Below, piece after piece: positions 22,352 through 31,994 of a DNA stretch of 64,000 bases. This DNA is from Lactimicrobium massiliense. Its GTDB lineage: Bacteria > Bacillota_I > Bacilli_A > Erysipelotrichales > Erysipelotrichaceae. Location: assembly GCF_900343155.1 (NCBI RefSeq), contig NZ_OUNG01000005.1, positions 1 to 64,000 on the forward strand. The letters are read 5' to 3'. The notes beneath the pieces are model-generated. The model was not told where the DNA came from. It saw nothing but the letters and a program-made list of their open reading frames with translations, and searched no databases. Each line of letters starts with the position of its first letter. The stretch's first letter is position 1. A program made the translations under genes and the position numbers.

Positions 22352-25300
22352 ATGGCAAAAACGAGTGAAAGTACGAAAAAGGAAGCGGAATTTGAGCAAG
22401 ACTTAATCAATTCTCTATGCTCTGGAAAGACCGGACCAACTGCATATGGCGGCTACCGCAAAAAACTCTGGACATATCGTGACGATCTGAAAACAACAGC
22501 AGATTTATGGCAGAACTTTGCTGATATTCTTTATCGGAACAATCAGGACAAGTTGGATCATCCACTTAGCATCACAGAGTTTGATCAGGTTAAGAAGATC
22601 ATCAATGGGCTAACTACCCCATTCAAAGCGGGACAATTTCTATATGGCTACAATGGTGTATCCCAGGTGGAAGTTGATCTGGATGATGGCAGGCATGTGT
22701 TTCTTACCGTTTTTGACCAGAGTCAGGTTGGAGCAGGAAATACAGTTTATGAAGTTGCAAATCAGATCGAACGCCCTGCAATAATTCCTGGTAAGAAAGA
22801 CAGACGCTTTGATGTAACGCTTTTAATCAATGGCTTACCAATTGTGCAGATTGAACTTAAGGCCGAGAAAATTGATGTAAATGATGCTCTGAACCAAATG
22901 CATAACTATATGGATGAGCTGCAGTATACGGATATTTATTCAACGATACAGATCCTTGTGGCTATGACACCATATGACTGCAAATACATGGCCAATACAA
23001 CATCTGATAGATTTAATAAGGACTTTGCCTTCAGATGGCAGCGCCGTAGTGATAACGGCAATGTTTATAAATGGCAGGAGTTTGCAGACCTGTTCCTTTC
23101 AATCCCGGCGGCACACCGGATGTCCACTACCTATATGATTCTGGATGGAACCAGAAACGAGGAAGGGCTGAAGGTTATGCGGCCGTATCAGGTTTACGCA
23201 ACTGAGGCTGTCATTGAATCCATCAAACAAAAGGTCTCCCTAGATATGGGAGTTGAGAAGCTCGGCTATATTTGGCATACGACTGGATCAGGAAAGACCA
23301 TCACCAGCTTTAAAACAGCATGGCTTGCAACCAGACTTCCGGGTGTAGACAAGGTGGTCTTTGTTGTTGATCGTAAACAGTTAACCCGTCAGACATTTGA
23401 AAAGTATCGGGCTTATGATCCGGAGTACGTAAATGATGATGATGTCGGCAAGATCTCTGATGTACATAACACAACAGAATTAGCTAATAGACTGAAATCA
23501 AAGAGAAACGACATAGTGGTGACCACAACCCAGAAGCTTTACAATCTTGTGAAGCGTAAGACATTCAAGTCACCTGAGAAGAACATAATATTTATCGTTG
23601 ATGAGGCACACCGTTCTACGAATAGTGATAAGTTTGCTGAAATTCAGAATGCATTTAAGCGCTCTGGATGGATCGGGTACACGGGAACACCGACCTTTGA
23701 TACAGAAGACGGCGGCAGACCAACTAAGGATGTTTTTGGTGAGCCATTACATGAATATACAATTCGTGAGGCAATAGAAGACAGTAATGTTTTAGGCTTT
23801 AAGGTCGACTTTGAAGATACCATTCCTGAAACAGTTCTGTATGATGAGATCCTCCCGAAAATGTATAAGGATCAGCATCCCGACTGGACAGAAGAACAGA
23901 TCTCATATGCAATTGGTCATCTGACTCCAGATCAAGTCGAGAATGATAAACTTTCGCATGTTTACGATAATTATCAGCCGCATGTTGAAGCAGTCGTTAA
24001 AGACATATTTTCAAAATGGAAGAACCGCTCCAATGATGGCGAATACAATGCTCTCTTAACTACACACGTATCTGTTGGTTCAAGTATCAAGATGGCCTTG
24101 ATGTACTATGACGAAATTCAGAAGGTTAACCATGAACATGAGAAAACAGGGGAGACTGTGCTCAAGACGGCCATCCTTGTAACAGAGGACGATACAAATA
24201 GCGATGATATGATGAGTAACAACAAGGGACTGGAAGAGGCCGTCACTGATTACTCACAGTTGTTTGGTACGCATTTTGATATGAGAAATTACAACGGTTA
24301 TAAAGAAGATGTAGTTTCTCGTCTTGATAAGAGTGCGGATGATGGCAATTATCTGGATCTGTGTATTGTGGTCAATCAGCTGCTGACCGGTTTTGACGCA
24401 CCTGGTTTAAATACAATTTATGTAGATAGAGTTCTTCACGGGGCTGGTCTGATTCAGGCATACTCTCGTACTAACCGTATTGAAAATATGCAGGATAAAC
24501 CATGGGGACAGGTTGTTAATTACCGTTGGCCGAAGCAGAGTGAGAATGAAATGAATCTGGCACTGACCAAGTATTCTAATAAGGAAAATGCTCATATCAC
24601 TTATGGCGATCAAGGAAAATTAATCGATGATAACATTCTGGCTAAGCCTTTCAAAGAAGTACTGAATGAAACAAAATTGCTTGCATCAGAGCTTCGTGTA
24701 TTGACGAAGAATTTTGATCATATTCCGACAGATGATGAAGATAGAAATATCATGCTGGAGAAGCTGCAGAAATATAATTCGAATCTTTCAAAGCTGAAAC
24801 AGTACCCGTTAAAGGAAAATGAAGATGGCACAGTGGAAGGATATGATTATGAGCATCCGGAGAAGCTCATCCATGATATTGGTTTGACCGAGGATGAGAG
24901 CAAGATTCTTTCAACTTCCCTTACAAATGAACTGAAGAGGGTAATTGGTAAAAAGCAGAACATACCGCCGTCTGACGTTGATCTGACAGTTGTCCATCTC
25001 AAAGAAGTGCACGTTGATTATAAATACCTGACTGAGCTCATCGAAAAGCTGATGAAAGAAGTTCACAACGATGAGATGAAGAAGGCACAAGAGACCAGAG
25101 ATAAGATTCGTGAATTTGCGTCCAGTCTGGAGAATCCAGAATTTGCAAAGGCAGTTAGGCAGGCAGCTGATGCTATTTACGAAAAGCTGTATCCTTCTAA
25201 CAATGCTCTAGTAGTGATTAATAACAATAATGGTACAGATGTAAATAAGGTGATTCAGGAAGCACAGACAGCGTCCGTTCATAAGATGGTTCTTGATTTC

Positions 25301-25546
25301 CGTAATAAGTGGGGAATCACAGATGTTATTTCCAGTGATGATTTCTTGCGGCTGATTGCAAATCATGATTATGGAGAGCAGGATCTTGATGAAGCAGGGA
25401 AGATGAATGACATCATTTATCGGGGGTCGCTTGTTTATCAGGAAATGTCTACTGATGATGAAGTAAAGGCACTCAGACGTTTAAAGTATAGAAATGCTCT
25501 GCGTCAGGCAATTTATGATTTTGCAAATGAATATGTAATGGAGTAA
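22352..25546 (+). CDS. hsdR: Type I restriction endonuclease, R subunit
   Basis: DNA-translocating restriction subunit of 1064 residues, full length. The N-terminal PD-(D/E)xK nuclease is visible (D154 in RRFDVTLLI, E168 and K170 in IVQIELK). An SF2 motor follows, with TGSGKT at 311-316, DEAH at 417-420 and TGTP soon after, then a C-terminal helical region that binds the methylase. It cuts foreign DNA far from unmethylated target sites. AAGAAGGTAAAC precedes the ATG. The hsdS genes start five bases downstream. No defects are seen. Confidence 0.95.
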   Translation: MAKTSESTKKEAEFEQDLINSLCSGKTGPTAYGGYRKKLWTYRDDLKTTADLWQNFADILYRNNQDKLDHPLSITEFDQVKKIINGLTTPFKAGQFLYGYNGVSQVEVDLDDGRHVFLTVFDQSQVGAGNTVYEVANQIERPAIIPGKKDRRFDVTLLINGLPIVQIELKAEKIDVNDALNQMHNYMDELQYTDIYSTIQILVAMTPYDCKYMANTTSDRFNKDFAFRWQRRSDNGNVYKWQEFADLFLSIPAAHRMSTTYMILDGTRNEEGLKVMRPYQVYATEAVIESIKQKVSLDMGVEKLGYIWHTTGSGKTITSFKTAWLATRLPGVDKVVFVVDRKQLTRQTFEKYRAYDPEYVNDDDVGKISDVHNTTELANRLKSKRNDIVVTTTQKLYNLVKRKTFKSPEKNIIFIVDEAHRSTNSDKFAEIQNAFKRSGWIGYTGTPTFDTEDGGRPTKDVFGEPLHEYTIREAIEDSNVLGFKVDFEDTIPETVLYDEILPKMYKDQHPDWTEEQISYAIGHLTPDQVENDKLSHVYDNYQPHVEAVVKDIFSKWKNRSNDGEYNALLTTHVSVGSSIKMALMYYDEIQKVNHEHEKTGETVLKTAILVTEDDTNSDDMMSNNKGLEEAVTDYSQLFGTHFDMRNYNGYKEDVVSRLDKSADDGNYLDLCIVVNQLLTGFDAPGLNTIYVDRVLHGAGLIQAYSRTNRIENMQDKPWGQVVNYRWPKQSENEMNLALTKYSNKENAHITYGDQGKLIDDNILAKPFKEVLNETKLLASELRVLTKNFDHIPTDDEDRNIMLEKLQKYNSNLSKLKQYPLKENEDGTVEGYDYEHPEKLIHDIGLTEDESKILSTSLTNELKRVIGKKQNIPPSDVDLTVVHLKEVHVDYKYLTELIEKLMKEVHNDEMKKAQETRDKIREFASSLENPEFAKAVRQAADAIYEKLYPSNNALVVINNNNGTDVNKVIQEAQTASVHKMVLDFRNKWGITDVISSDDFLRLIANHDYGEQDLDEAGKMNDIIYRGSLVYQEMSTDDEVKALRRLKYRNALRQAIYDFANEYVME

Positions 25547-25550
25547 TGGC

Positions 25551-26738
25551 ATGAGTGAAGGCAAAGAAAAAAGAAAAATTCCGAAAGTTAGATTTCCTAG
25601 CTTCACTGATGATTGGGAACAGCGTAAGTTCTCTGAAATAGCGCAGAGAGAGTCCACTGCTAAGAAATCATCGACAGATTTTCCGAGCGTAGAATATGAA
25701 GACGTTGTATCAGAGGTTGGCATTTTAAATAAGGATGTCAGGCTCAAAGAAACTCAAAAAACAGGTATCGGTTTTGACGGAAGTCAGGTTCTATATGGAA
25801 AGCTCCGTCCCTATCTACACAACTGGTTAAGCCCCGATTTTTGTGGCGTTGCAGTAGGTGATTGGTGGGTTTTGAAGCCTGTTAATGTTGATAAGAGTTT
25901 CCTTTTTCGGCTGATTCAAACAGAAAAATTTGATGACATTGCAAACCAGTCATCGGGGTCAAAAATGCCTCGCGCGGATTGGAATCTTTTATCAAATACT
26001 GAGTTTATGGTACCAGCAGAAATAGAGGAAGAGAGGAAAATTGGTCAGTATTTCTCTGAACTCGACCACCTTATTACCCTTCATCAGCGTAAGTTGGATG
26101 ATCTGAAAGAGCTGAAAAAAGGTATGCGACAAAGGCTTTTTCCAAAGGATGGCAAGAATATTCCTGATCTCAGGTTTCCTGGCTTTAATGGTGCATGGGA
26201 AAGACATACGCTCAATGATGTTGCTAAATACCGAAATGGTAAAGCTCATGAAAATGATATAGATGCCGCAGGAGCTTATGTCGTTGTGAATTCTAAGTTT
26301 GTATCTACAAATGGTGCTGTTCAAAAATTTTCGAATAAACAAATAGAACCATTATTTAAAAATGAAATTGCATTCGTTTTAAGTGATGTTCCTAATGGAA
26401 GAGCAATAGCAAGAACATTTCTAGTGGATAAAGATAATACTTATACACTCAATCAGCGTATAGCTGGAATTACACCATTGAAAAATGCAGATCCATATTT
26501 CTTGTATATTCTGATGAACCGCAATCCGTATTTTTTGAAATTTGATGATGGTGTTAAACAGACAAATTTGTCAGTAAAAGATGTGATGCAGTTTGTATCA
26601 TTTTATCCTACTTATGAAGAACAAAAGATCATTGGTAAATATTTTGAAAATTTAGATAATCTTTTATTACTTCAGCAAAAGAAAATTAATGACTTGCTGG
26701 AGCTGAAAAAGGGGCTATTACAGCAAATGTTTGTTTAA
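25551..26738 (+). CDS. hsdS: Type I specificity subunit 1
   Basis: A 395-residue two-TRD specificity protein. Each half starts with a conserved hook (VRFPSFTDDWEQRKFSEIAQ near residue 12; LRFPGFNGAWERHTLNDVAK near 205). Each ends with the spacer helix (HQRKLDDLKELKKGMRQRLF; QQKKINDLLELKKGLLQQMF). The TRDs between these sections read the two half-sites of the DNA target. The gene follows hsdR by five bases and is followed by a second hsdS. The segment encoding FTDDWEQRK is repeated almost exactly in that second gene, allowing exchange of TRDs by homologous recombination. Confidence 0.92.
   Translation: MSEGKEKRKIPKVRFPSFTDDWEQRKFSEIAQRESTAKKSSTDFPSVEYEDVVSEVGILNKDVRLKETQKTGIGFDGSQVLYGKLRPYLHNWLSPDFCGVAVGDWWVLKPVNVDKSFLFRLIQTEKFDDIANQSSGSKMPRADWNLLSNTEFMVPAEIEEERKIGQYFSELDHLITLHQRKLDDLKELKKGMRQRLFPKDGKNIPDLRFPGFNGAWERHTLNDVAKYRNGKAHENDIDAAGAYVVVNSKFVSTNGAVQKFSNKQIEPLFKNEIAFVLSDVPNGRAIARTFLVDKDNTYTLNQRIAGITPLKNADPYFLYILMNRNPYFLKFDDGVKQTNLSVKDVMQFVSFYPTYEEQKIIGKYFENLDNLLLLQQKKINDLLELKKGLLQQMFV
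25600..25629 (+). repeat. 30-bp direct repeat in hsdS1 (partner at 27412-27441)
   Basis: GCTTCACTGATGATTGGG and the following bases through CAGCGTAAGT are identical in both hsdS genes. In hsdS1 the repeat opens TRD1; in hsdS2 it opens TRD2. Confidence 0.85.
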
Positions 26739-26756
26739 TCGGAAAGGCGAGAAATA

Positions 26757-27989
26757 ATGTCAAAAGTTGAAATAAAAAATCATCGCATTCCGAATATCAG
26801 GTTTCCTGATTACCACGACGAATGGAAATCATATGCGATGAAGGAACTCTATATTCAAAGAAATGAGCAGGGAAATAGTTTGCTTCCTATTCTGTCAGTT
26901 TCAATTCATACGGGTGTTTCTGACGGTGAGCTAGATCCTGATTCGTTGGGAAAGCAAGTTAGGCGAAGTGAAGACAAGTCAAAATACAAGCACGTATATT
27001 CAGGTGACCTAATTTTCAATATGATGCGAGCATGGCAAGGCGCCATTGGCGTTGCTAAAAACGAGGGGATGGTAAGTCCAGCGTATATATCAGCGATTCC
27101 AAATGATGAAGTGTATCCGCCATTTATGAATTATCTCTTTCAGCGGAAAGACATGATAGATCAAATAAATAATTTGTCATATGGAGTGACAGACTTCAGA
27201 AAGAGGCTTTATTGGGACTCTTTTGAGAAGGTAAAGTGTATGCTGCCATCCATAAATGAACAAAAGGATATTACTGATTTCTTTGAAAAACTTGATCACA
27301 GTATTTCAATAAATGAGAAAGACATAGAAGACTGGAAGGTACTGAAAAAATGCTTATTACAGAGAATGTTTCCTAAAGAAGAAAAAACGGTACCTGAAAT
27401 CCGATTCCCTGGCTTCACTGATGATTGGGAACAGCGTAAGTGTGGAGATGTTTTGACAGAACGAAACATTCAGCATCCTCAAAGCAATGAATATCCTTTG
27501 GTGTCATTTACTGTTGAAAACGGTGTAACACCCAAGACAGACAGATATGAGAGGGAACAGTTAGTAACAGGCGATAAAGCAGCAAAAAAGTATAAAGAGA
27601 CTCGCCTTAATGATATTGTTTATAATCCAGCAAATTTGAAGTTTGGAGCTATAGCGCGTAATAAGTATGGAAATGCTGTTTTTAGCCCGATTTACGTTAC
27701 TTATGAAGTTGATGAGCAAATCGCACTTCCAGCCTTTGTTGAAATGTTTGTGACTAGAGAAAGCTTTATTCAAAATGCACTTCAGTATCAGCAAGGCACT
27801 GTTTATGAAAGAATGTCTGTCAACACAGATGACTTTGCAAACTTGGAAATAATGTTGCCATCGAAAGAAGAACAGTATCAAATTGGTGAATTGTTTGCTT
27901 CTCTTGACAACACAATTACTCTTCATCAACGTAAGTTGAATGACCTGAAAGAATTGAAAAAAGGATTACTGCAACAGATGTTTATATAA
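26757..27989 (+). CDS. hsdS: Type I specificity subunit 2
   Basis: A second, different specificity protein of 410 residues. Its halves start at IRFPDYHDEWKSYAMKELYI and IRFPGFTDDWEQRKCGDVLT, with spacer helices LKKCLLQRMF and HQRKLNDLKELKKGLLQQMF. Its TRD sequences differ from those of subunit 1, so it should direct the same HsdM and HsdR to another target. It is intact, in the same orientation and 18 bases downstream, so both could be expressed at once. Fifteen bases separate it from hsdM. Confidence 0.9.
   Translation: MSKVEIKNHRIPNIRFPDYHDEWKSYAMKELYIQRNEQGNSLLPILSVSIHTGVSDGELDPDSLGKQVRRSEDKSKYKHVYSGDLIFNMMRAWQGAIGVAKNEGMVSPAYISAIPNDEVYPPFMNYLFQRKDMIDQINNLSYGVTDFRKRLYWDSFEKVKCMLPSINEQKDITDFFEKLDHSISINEKDIEDWKVLKKCLLQRMFPKEEKTVPEIRFPGFTDDWEQRKCGDVLTERNIQHPQSNEYPLVSFTVENGVTPKTDRYEREQLVTGDKAAKKYKETRLNDIVYNPANLKFGAIARNKYGNAVFSPIYVTYEVDEQIALPAFVEMFVTRESFIQNALQYQQGTVYERMSVNTDDFANLEIMLPSKEEQYQIGELFASLDNTITLHQRKLNDLKELKKGLLQQMFI
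27412..27441 (+). repeat. 30-bp direct repeat in hsdS2 (partner at 25600-25629)
   Basis: The second copy, direct orientation, about 1.8 kb from the first. A further near-identical pair codes for the HQRKL(D/N)DLKELKKG spacer (near 26081 and 27924). Recombination across these would delete or exchange recognition domains. Confidence 0.85.
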
Positions 27990-28004
27990 CGAAAAGGAGA
28001 CATT

Positions 28005-29639
28005 ATGAAAATAAACGAAATAGAAAATAATTTGTGGAGCATGGCTAATAACCTGCGCGGAAACATGGATGCTTCAGAATATAAGAATTATATTCTAGGT
28101 TTTATGTTCTACCGGTTTCTTTCTGAAAAGGAAGAAAAATATCTGGTTGATCAGAAACTTGTACAGCCAGTTGGAGATGAGTCTATTGCGGAAGCTTTCA
28201 AAACAGCAATCATTGAAGAAGGCGGCGGTGACTCTGAAGAAAAAATGGAAGAGGGCTGGAGTGATTTTGAAGAAGATCTTCTTTCAGGTCTTGGCTATGC
28301 CATCAAGCCTCAATATTTATGGGCAACAATTATCAAGGGCGTAAATGATAAAACCATTGAGCCGAGTACTTATCAGGATGCCATCACGAGCTTTGACCAG
28401 ATTGCAAAGAAGAATACCAAGGCAGAATCCGACTTCCGCGGAATCTTTAATGAGATGAATCTTGGTGCAGATCGCCTCGGCCCGACAACTGTTGAGCGCG
28501 CTAAATCACTGAGCAGAATTGTTGATTTGGTAGACAAGACACAATATGTCGGTGACAGCGGAGAAGATATCCTCGGTGAAATCTATGAATATCTCATCGG
28601 ACAGTTTGCTGCAAATGCTGGAAAGAAAGGCGGTGAATTCTATACACCACATAAAGTTTCAGAACTCATTGCTAGAATTGTTACCGATGGAAAAGAAGAA
28701 GACGGGAGTGAATTTTCTGTTTTCGATCCTGCATGCGGATCTGGATCCTTGCTGCTGACAGTCGGATCTCGACTTAATAAAGATAACAAGGTTGGTGCTG
28801 TTCAGTATTATGGCCAGGAATTAAATACCGGAACATATAACATTGGTCGAATGAACCTTCTGATGCATAACGTTATTTATCAGGATATGCATCTTCATAA
28901 TGCAGATACCCTTGGAAGAGACTGGCCGGATGGGCCAGATGCGGCGGGTGTTGATCATCCTAGAATGTTTGATGCAGTCGTTGAAAATCCACCATACTCT
29001 GCAAAATGGTCCGCTGACGAAAGTTATACCAAGGATCCAAGGTATAAGGATTTCAACGGTGCTCTTGCTCCAAAGTCAAAAGCGGACTATGCCTTCTTGC
29101 TGGATGGCCTCTACCATCTGAATAAGAAGACTGGTGTAATGGGAATCGTACTCCCACACGGTGTTCTGTTCAGAGGTGGCACTGAAGGGGAGATTCGCAA
29201 GACACTGATTGATAAAAACAATATTGATACCATCATTGGATTACCGGCAAACTTGTTCTATGGAACCAGCATTCCGACGATCATCATGATTCTCAAGAAG
29301 GATCTGAAGAATGATAGAAACATTCTGTTCATTGATGCAAGTCAAGGATTCGAGAAGGTTAAGAACAAGAATGAACTGCGTGACCAAGACATTGATAAGA
29401 TTGTAGAGACATATCGTGCTAGAAAAGATGTGGATAAGTACGCACATCTGGCAACCTATGATGAAATTGAATCGAATGACTTTAATCTGAATATTCCTCG
29501 CTATGTGGATATTACAGAAAAGGAACCGCCTGTAGATCTGGATGCTGTCCTCGCAAAGATTAAACAGGATGATATAGAAATAGATGCAGCCAGCAAGAGG
29601 ATCGACGAACAGTTACGAATTCTGAAAGTTATCAAATAA
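28005..29639 (+). CDS. hsdM: Type I DNA methyltransferase, M subunit
   Basis: N6-adenine methyltransferase of 544 residues. The N-terminal HsdM helical domain (ENNLWSMANNLRGNMDASEY) is followed by the catalytic domain with the SAM-binding motif DPACGSGSLL (241-250) and catalytic NPPY (328-331). The C-terminal helices dock on HsdS. It methylates host sites and forms the M2S core of the restriction complex. AAAAGGAGAC precedes the ATG. Gene order R-S-S-M in one operon is slightly unusual compared with R-M-S. Confidence 0.95.
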   Translation: MKINEIENNLWSMANNLRGNMDASEYKNYILGFMFYRFLSEKEEKYLVDQKLVQPVGDESIAEAFKTAIIEEGGGDSEEKMEEGWSDFEEDLLSGLGYAIKPQYLWATIIKGVNDKTIEPSTYQDAITSFDQIAKKNTKAESDFRGIFNEMNLGADRLGPTTVERAKSLSRIVDLVDKTQYVGDSGEDILGEIYEYLIGQFAANAGKKGGEFYTPHKVSELIARIVTDGKEEDGSEFSVFDPACGSGSLLLTVGSRLNKDNKVGAVQYYGQELNTGTYNIGRMNLLMHNVIYQDMHLHNADTLGRDWPDGPDAAGVDHPRMFDAVVENPPYSAKWSADESYTKDPRYKDFNGALAPKSKADYAFLLDGLYHLNKKTGVMGIVLPHGVLFRGGTEGEIRKTLIDKNNIDTIIGLPANLFYGTSIPTIIMILKKDLKNDRNILFIDASQGFEKVKNKNELRDQDIDKIVETYRARKDVDKYAHLATYDEIESNDFNLNIPRYVDITEKEPPVDLDAVLAKIKQDDIEIDAASKRIDEQLRILKVIK

Positions 29640-29671
29640 TCCATCACAGACTGATTTAAAAAGGTATTTGC

Positions 29672-31456
29672 ATGAAAACCAATGACAGAGATTTAGTGGA
29701 ATTAATGAAAGAAGTAGATAGTGGAGCAGCACAACTCCCTGATTTTCAAAGAGGCTGGGTATGGGATGATGGACGAATAAAAGCATTGATTCTCAGTGTG
29801 ATCCATAATTTTCCTGTTGGAGCAGCAATGTTTCTGGAATATGGAAATGAAAGTGTTCATTTTAAACATAAGCCGATTGAAGGTTCACCAGCTGATCCAA
29901 GTAAGGATCCTGAAGAACTGATTCTTGATGGTCAGCAGCGTTTGACTTCTCTTTACAATGCTCTTTACAGCAGAAAGCCAGTTCATACCAGAACGGATAA
30001 GGGAAAGCCGATAGAAAGATATTATTACTTGGATATCGAGAAAGCCTTAGATCCGAAGGCAGATGATGATGAAGTTGTGCATTCCATTCCTGAAACAAGA
30101 CAGCTTACTTCAGATTTTGGCCGGCATGTCGATCTTGATCTTTCTACCAGAGATCTTGAGTTCCAACATAAAATGTTCCCGCTGAATATTATTCTTGATA
30201 CATCAGAACAACAGAAATGGCAGAACGAATATTACAAGTATTATCACTATGATGGATCAGTCATTGAGCAATTTACGAATCTGTTCTCAAAGGTCATTAA
30301 TCCAACCCAACAGTATAAGATGCCCGTCATCAGTCTGGATAAAGATACACCGAAAGAAGCAGTTTGCCAGGTATTTGAAAATGTGAATACCGGAGGAGTT
30401 TCACTTACCGTTTTTGAATTGGTAACTGCAATTTTTGCCATGGACGATTTCCAACTTCGGAAGGATTGGGAAGAGCGTAAAGAGACCTGGTTCAATGATG
30501 ATCTGCTTTCCATTGTTACATCTACGGATTTCCTTACTGCCTTAACGCTTTATTCATCATTCAAGGCAGGAGGCACTGTCAGCTGTAAGAAGAAAGATGT
30601 TCTTGCACTGACGTTGGATTCCTATAAGAAATATGCTGATGACTTGTGCCAGGGATTCTCAATTGCCGGAAAGCTTCTGAAAGAAGAGAGAATCTTTTCA
30701 AGCCGTGATCTTCCATATAGCACACAGTTAATCCCGCTTGCTGCTATCTGCACAGCATTGATGGATGGAAATAAGATCAATACGGCAACGGTGAAGAATA
30801 AGGTTAAACAGTGGTATTGGTGCGGCGTATTCGGAGAACTTTATGGATCCGCAAATGAAACCAGATATGCCAACGATATCGTGCAGGTGATGAAGTGGAT
30901 CAATGAAGATGGGGATCTGCCAAAGACAGTGACAGATTTTTACTTCAATCCAATGCGTCTGCTCAGCCTGCAGTCCAGACAGTCCGCAGCATATAAGGGC
31001 GTGATGGCTTTGATTCTGAAGAACCATGCTAAGGATTTTATCTCTGGCGCAGAAATGGATTTCTCTACTTATTCTTATTCGGATGAGAAGATTGATATCC
31101 ATCATATCTTCCCGAAGGATTACTGCGTTGCACAGCATTATGACAAGCTGAAGTGGAACAGCGTTGTAAACAAGACACCAATCTCTGCCAGTAGTAATCG
31201 TGAGATCGGTGGCGTTGCACCATCTATTTATCTGACCAAGCTGGAGAAGAAGGGATCTGTATCACCGGCTGATCTGGATAGCTATGTTGAAACACACTGG
31301 ATTGATCATAATCTTTTGAGAAATGATGACTTCCAAGATTTCATCATTGAACGTGCAAAGAAACTTCTGACAGCCATTGAAAAGGCGACTGGAAGAACAA
31401 TCTCTGGCAAGGATTCTGACGAAGTACAGCAGGCATTCGGCGCTTCATTAATTTGA
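29672..31456 (+). CDS. DUF262/HNH (GmrSD-like) protein, probable type IV-like restriction factor
   Basis: A 594-residue protein. The N-terminal DUF262 domain begins LPDFQRGWVWDDGRIKALIL and carries the DGQQRLTSLY motif at 86-95 (NTPase/nicking-like, ParB-related fold). The C-terminal domain carries IDIHHIFPK near residue 475, the His-containing HNH-type signature of DUF1524. The fused GmrS-GmrD architecture cleaves modified phage DNA in characterised members; which modification is recognised here is unknown. It lies 32 bases after hsdM, so it probably belongs to the same transcript and extends the locus against phages that evade type I restriction. Confidence 0.8.
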   Translation: MKTNDRDLVELMKEVDSGAAQLPDFQRGWVWDDGRIKALILSVIHNFPVGAAMFLEYGNESVHFKHKPIEGSPADPSKDPEELILDGQQRLTSLYNALYSRKPVHTRTDKGKPIERYYYLDIEKALDPKADDDEVVHSIPETRQLTSDFGRHVDLDLSTRDLEFQHKMFPLNIILDTSEQQKWQNEYYKYYHYDGSVIEQFTNLFSKVINPTQQYKMPVISLDKDTPKEAVCQVFENVNTGGVSLTVFELVTAIFAMDDFQLRKDWEERKETWFNDDLLSIVTSTDFLTALTLYSSFKAGGTVSCKKKDVLALTLDSYKKYADDLCQGFSIAGKLLKEERIFSSRDLPYSTQLIPLAAICTALMDGNKINTATVKNKVKQWYWCGVFGELYGSANETRYANDIVQVMKWINEDGDLPKTVTDFYFNPMRLLSLQSRQSAAYKGVMALILKNHAKDFISGAEMDFSTYSYSDEKIDIHHIFPKDYCVAQHYDKLKWNSVVNKTPISASSNREIGGVAPSIYLTKLEKKGSVSPADLDSYVETHWIDHNLLRNDDFQDFIIERAKKLLTAIEKATGRTISGKDSDEVQQAFGASLI

Positions 31457-31843
31457 ACAGAAAGCCGGCGACATCAACTAATCAAATGTAGCAGGGGAAC
31501 GCAAAATCATTATTTCTTTGAAATTCAGAATAGGACAGGGCATTCTGCTTTCATTCAAATGTGCTTAAATTCAAAGAATCTGCCAGCAGATCAGAAGGCT
31601 CTCTGCGACAGAATGATTGAGATTTCTAAATCAAAGACGGCAGTGAATGGCTGGACCTGGAGAACGATCTTTAGATCTGACACAGTAGAATTTGATCCTT
31701 CTCTTTCTGAAGAGGACGTGTTTAATAAGCTTGATGGAGCATTGCAGGATGTATTACAAAAGCAAGATACATTCCTGAAAAAAATGAAGCTTTCGGATAA
31801 CTTGCTTAATCAATTAAAATCGATTCAAGAAAAAGACAAATAA
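31457..31843 (+). pseudogene. C-terminal fragment resembling a PD-(D/E)xK-type nuclease
   Basis: The frame stays open in the same reading frame right after the DUF262 gene's TGA. From about 31505 it reads like genuine protein: HYFFEIQNRTGHSAFIQMCL, NSKNLPADQKALCDRMIEIS, NGWTWRTIFRSDTVEF, ending LLNQLKSIQEKDK. This matches my memory of the C-terminus of PDDEXK_4-like proteins. The only ATG (31559) lies mid-domain and has no ribosome site. Probably a deletion joined this tail to the DUF262 gene end. Readthrough of the TGA into it is a remote alternative. Confidence 0.5.
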
Positions 31844-31994
31844 AAGCAAAACAGCAGCAGGCTCATCACCCGCTGCTGAGCTTGATGACATGGAAGAAGG
31901 ATTCGTAACGGATATGATTATTGAATCTGGTAATGATTTCTGTGAGGATGATTATTGTGAGCTGGCAACACAGGATGATTTTGATAGCTTCTGA
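31844..31994 (+). other. Short acidic open frame and hairpin, probable gene remnant
   Basis: CAGCAGC (31852) pairs with GCTGCTG (31872). An overlapping open frame ends at 31994 and reads AELDDMEEGFVTDMIIESGN, then an acidic tail DFCEDDYCELATQDDFDSF. It has an internal ATG (31890) but no ribosome site. It is probably the 3' end of a lost gene; it could encode a 34-residue acidic peptide. Confidence 0.25.
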
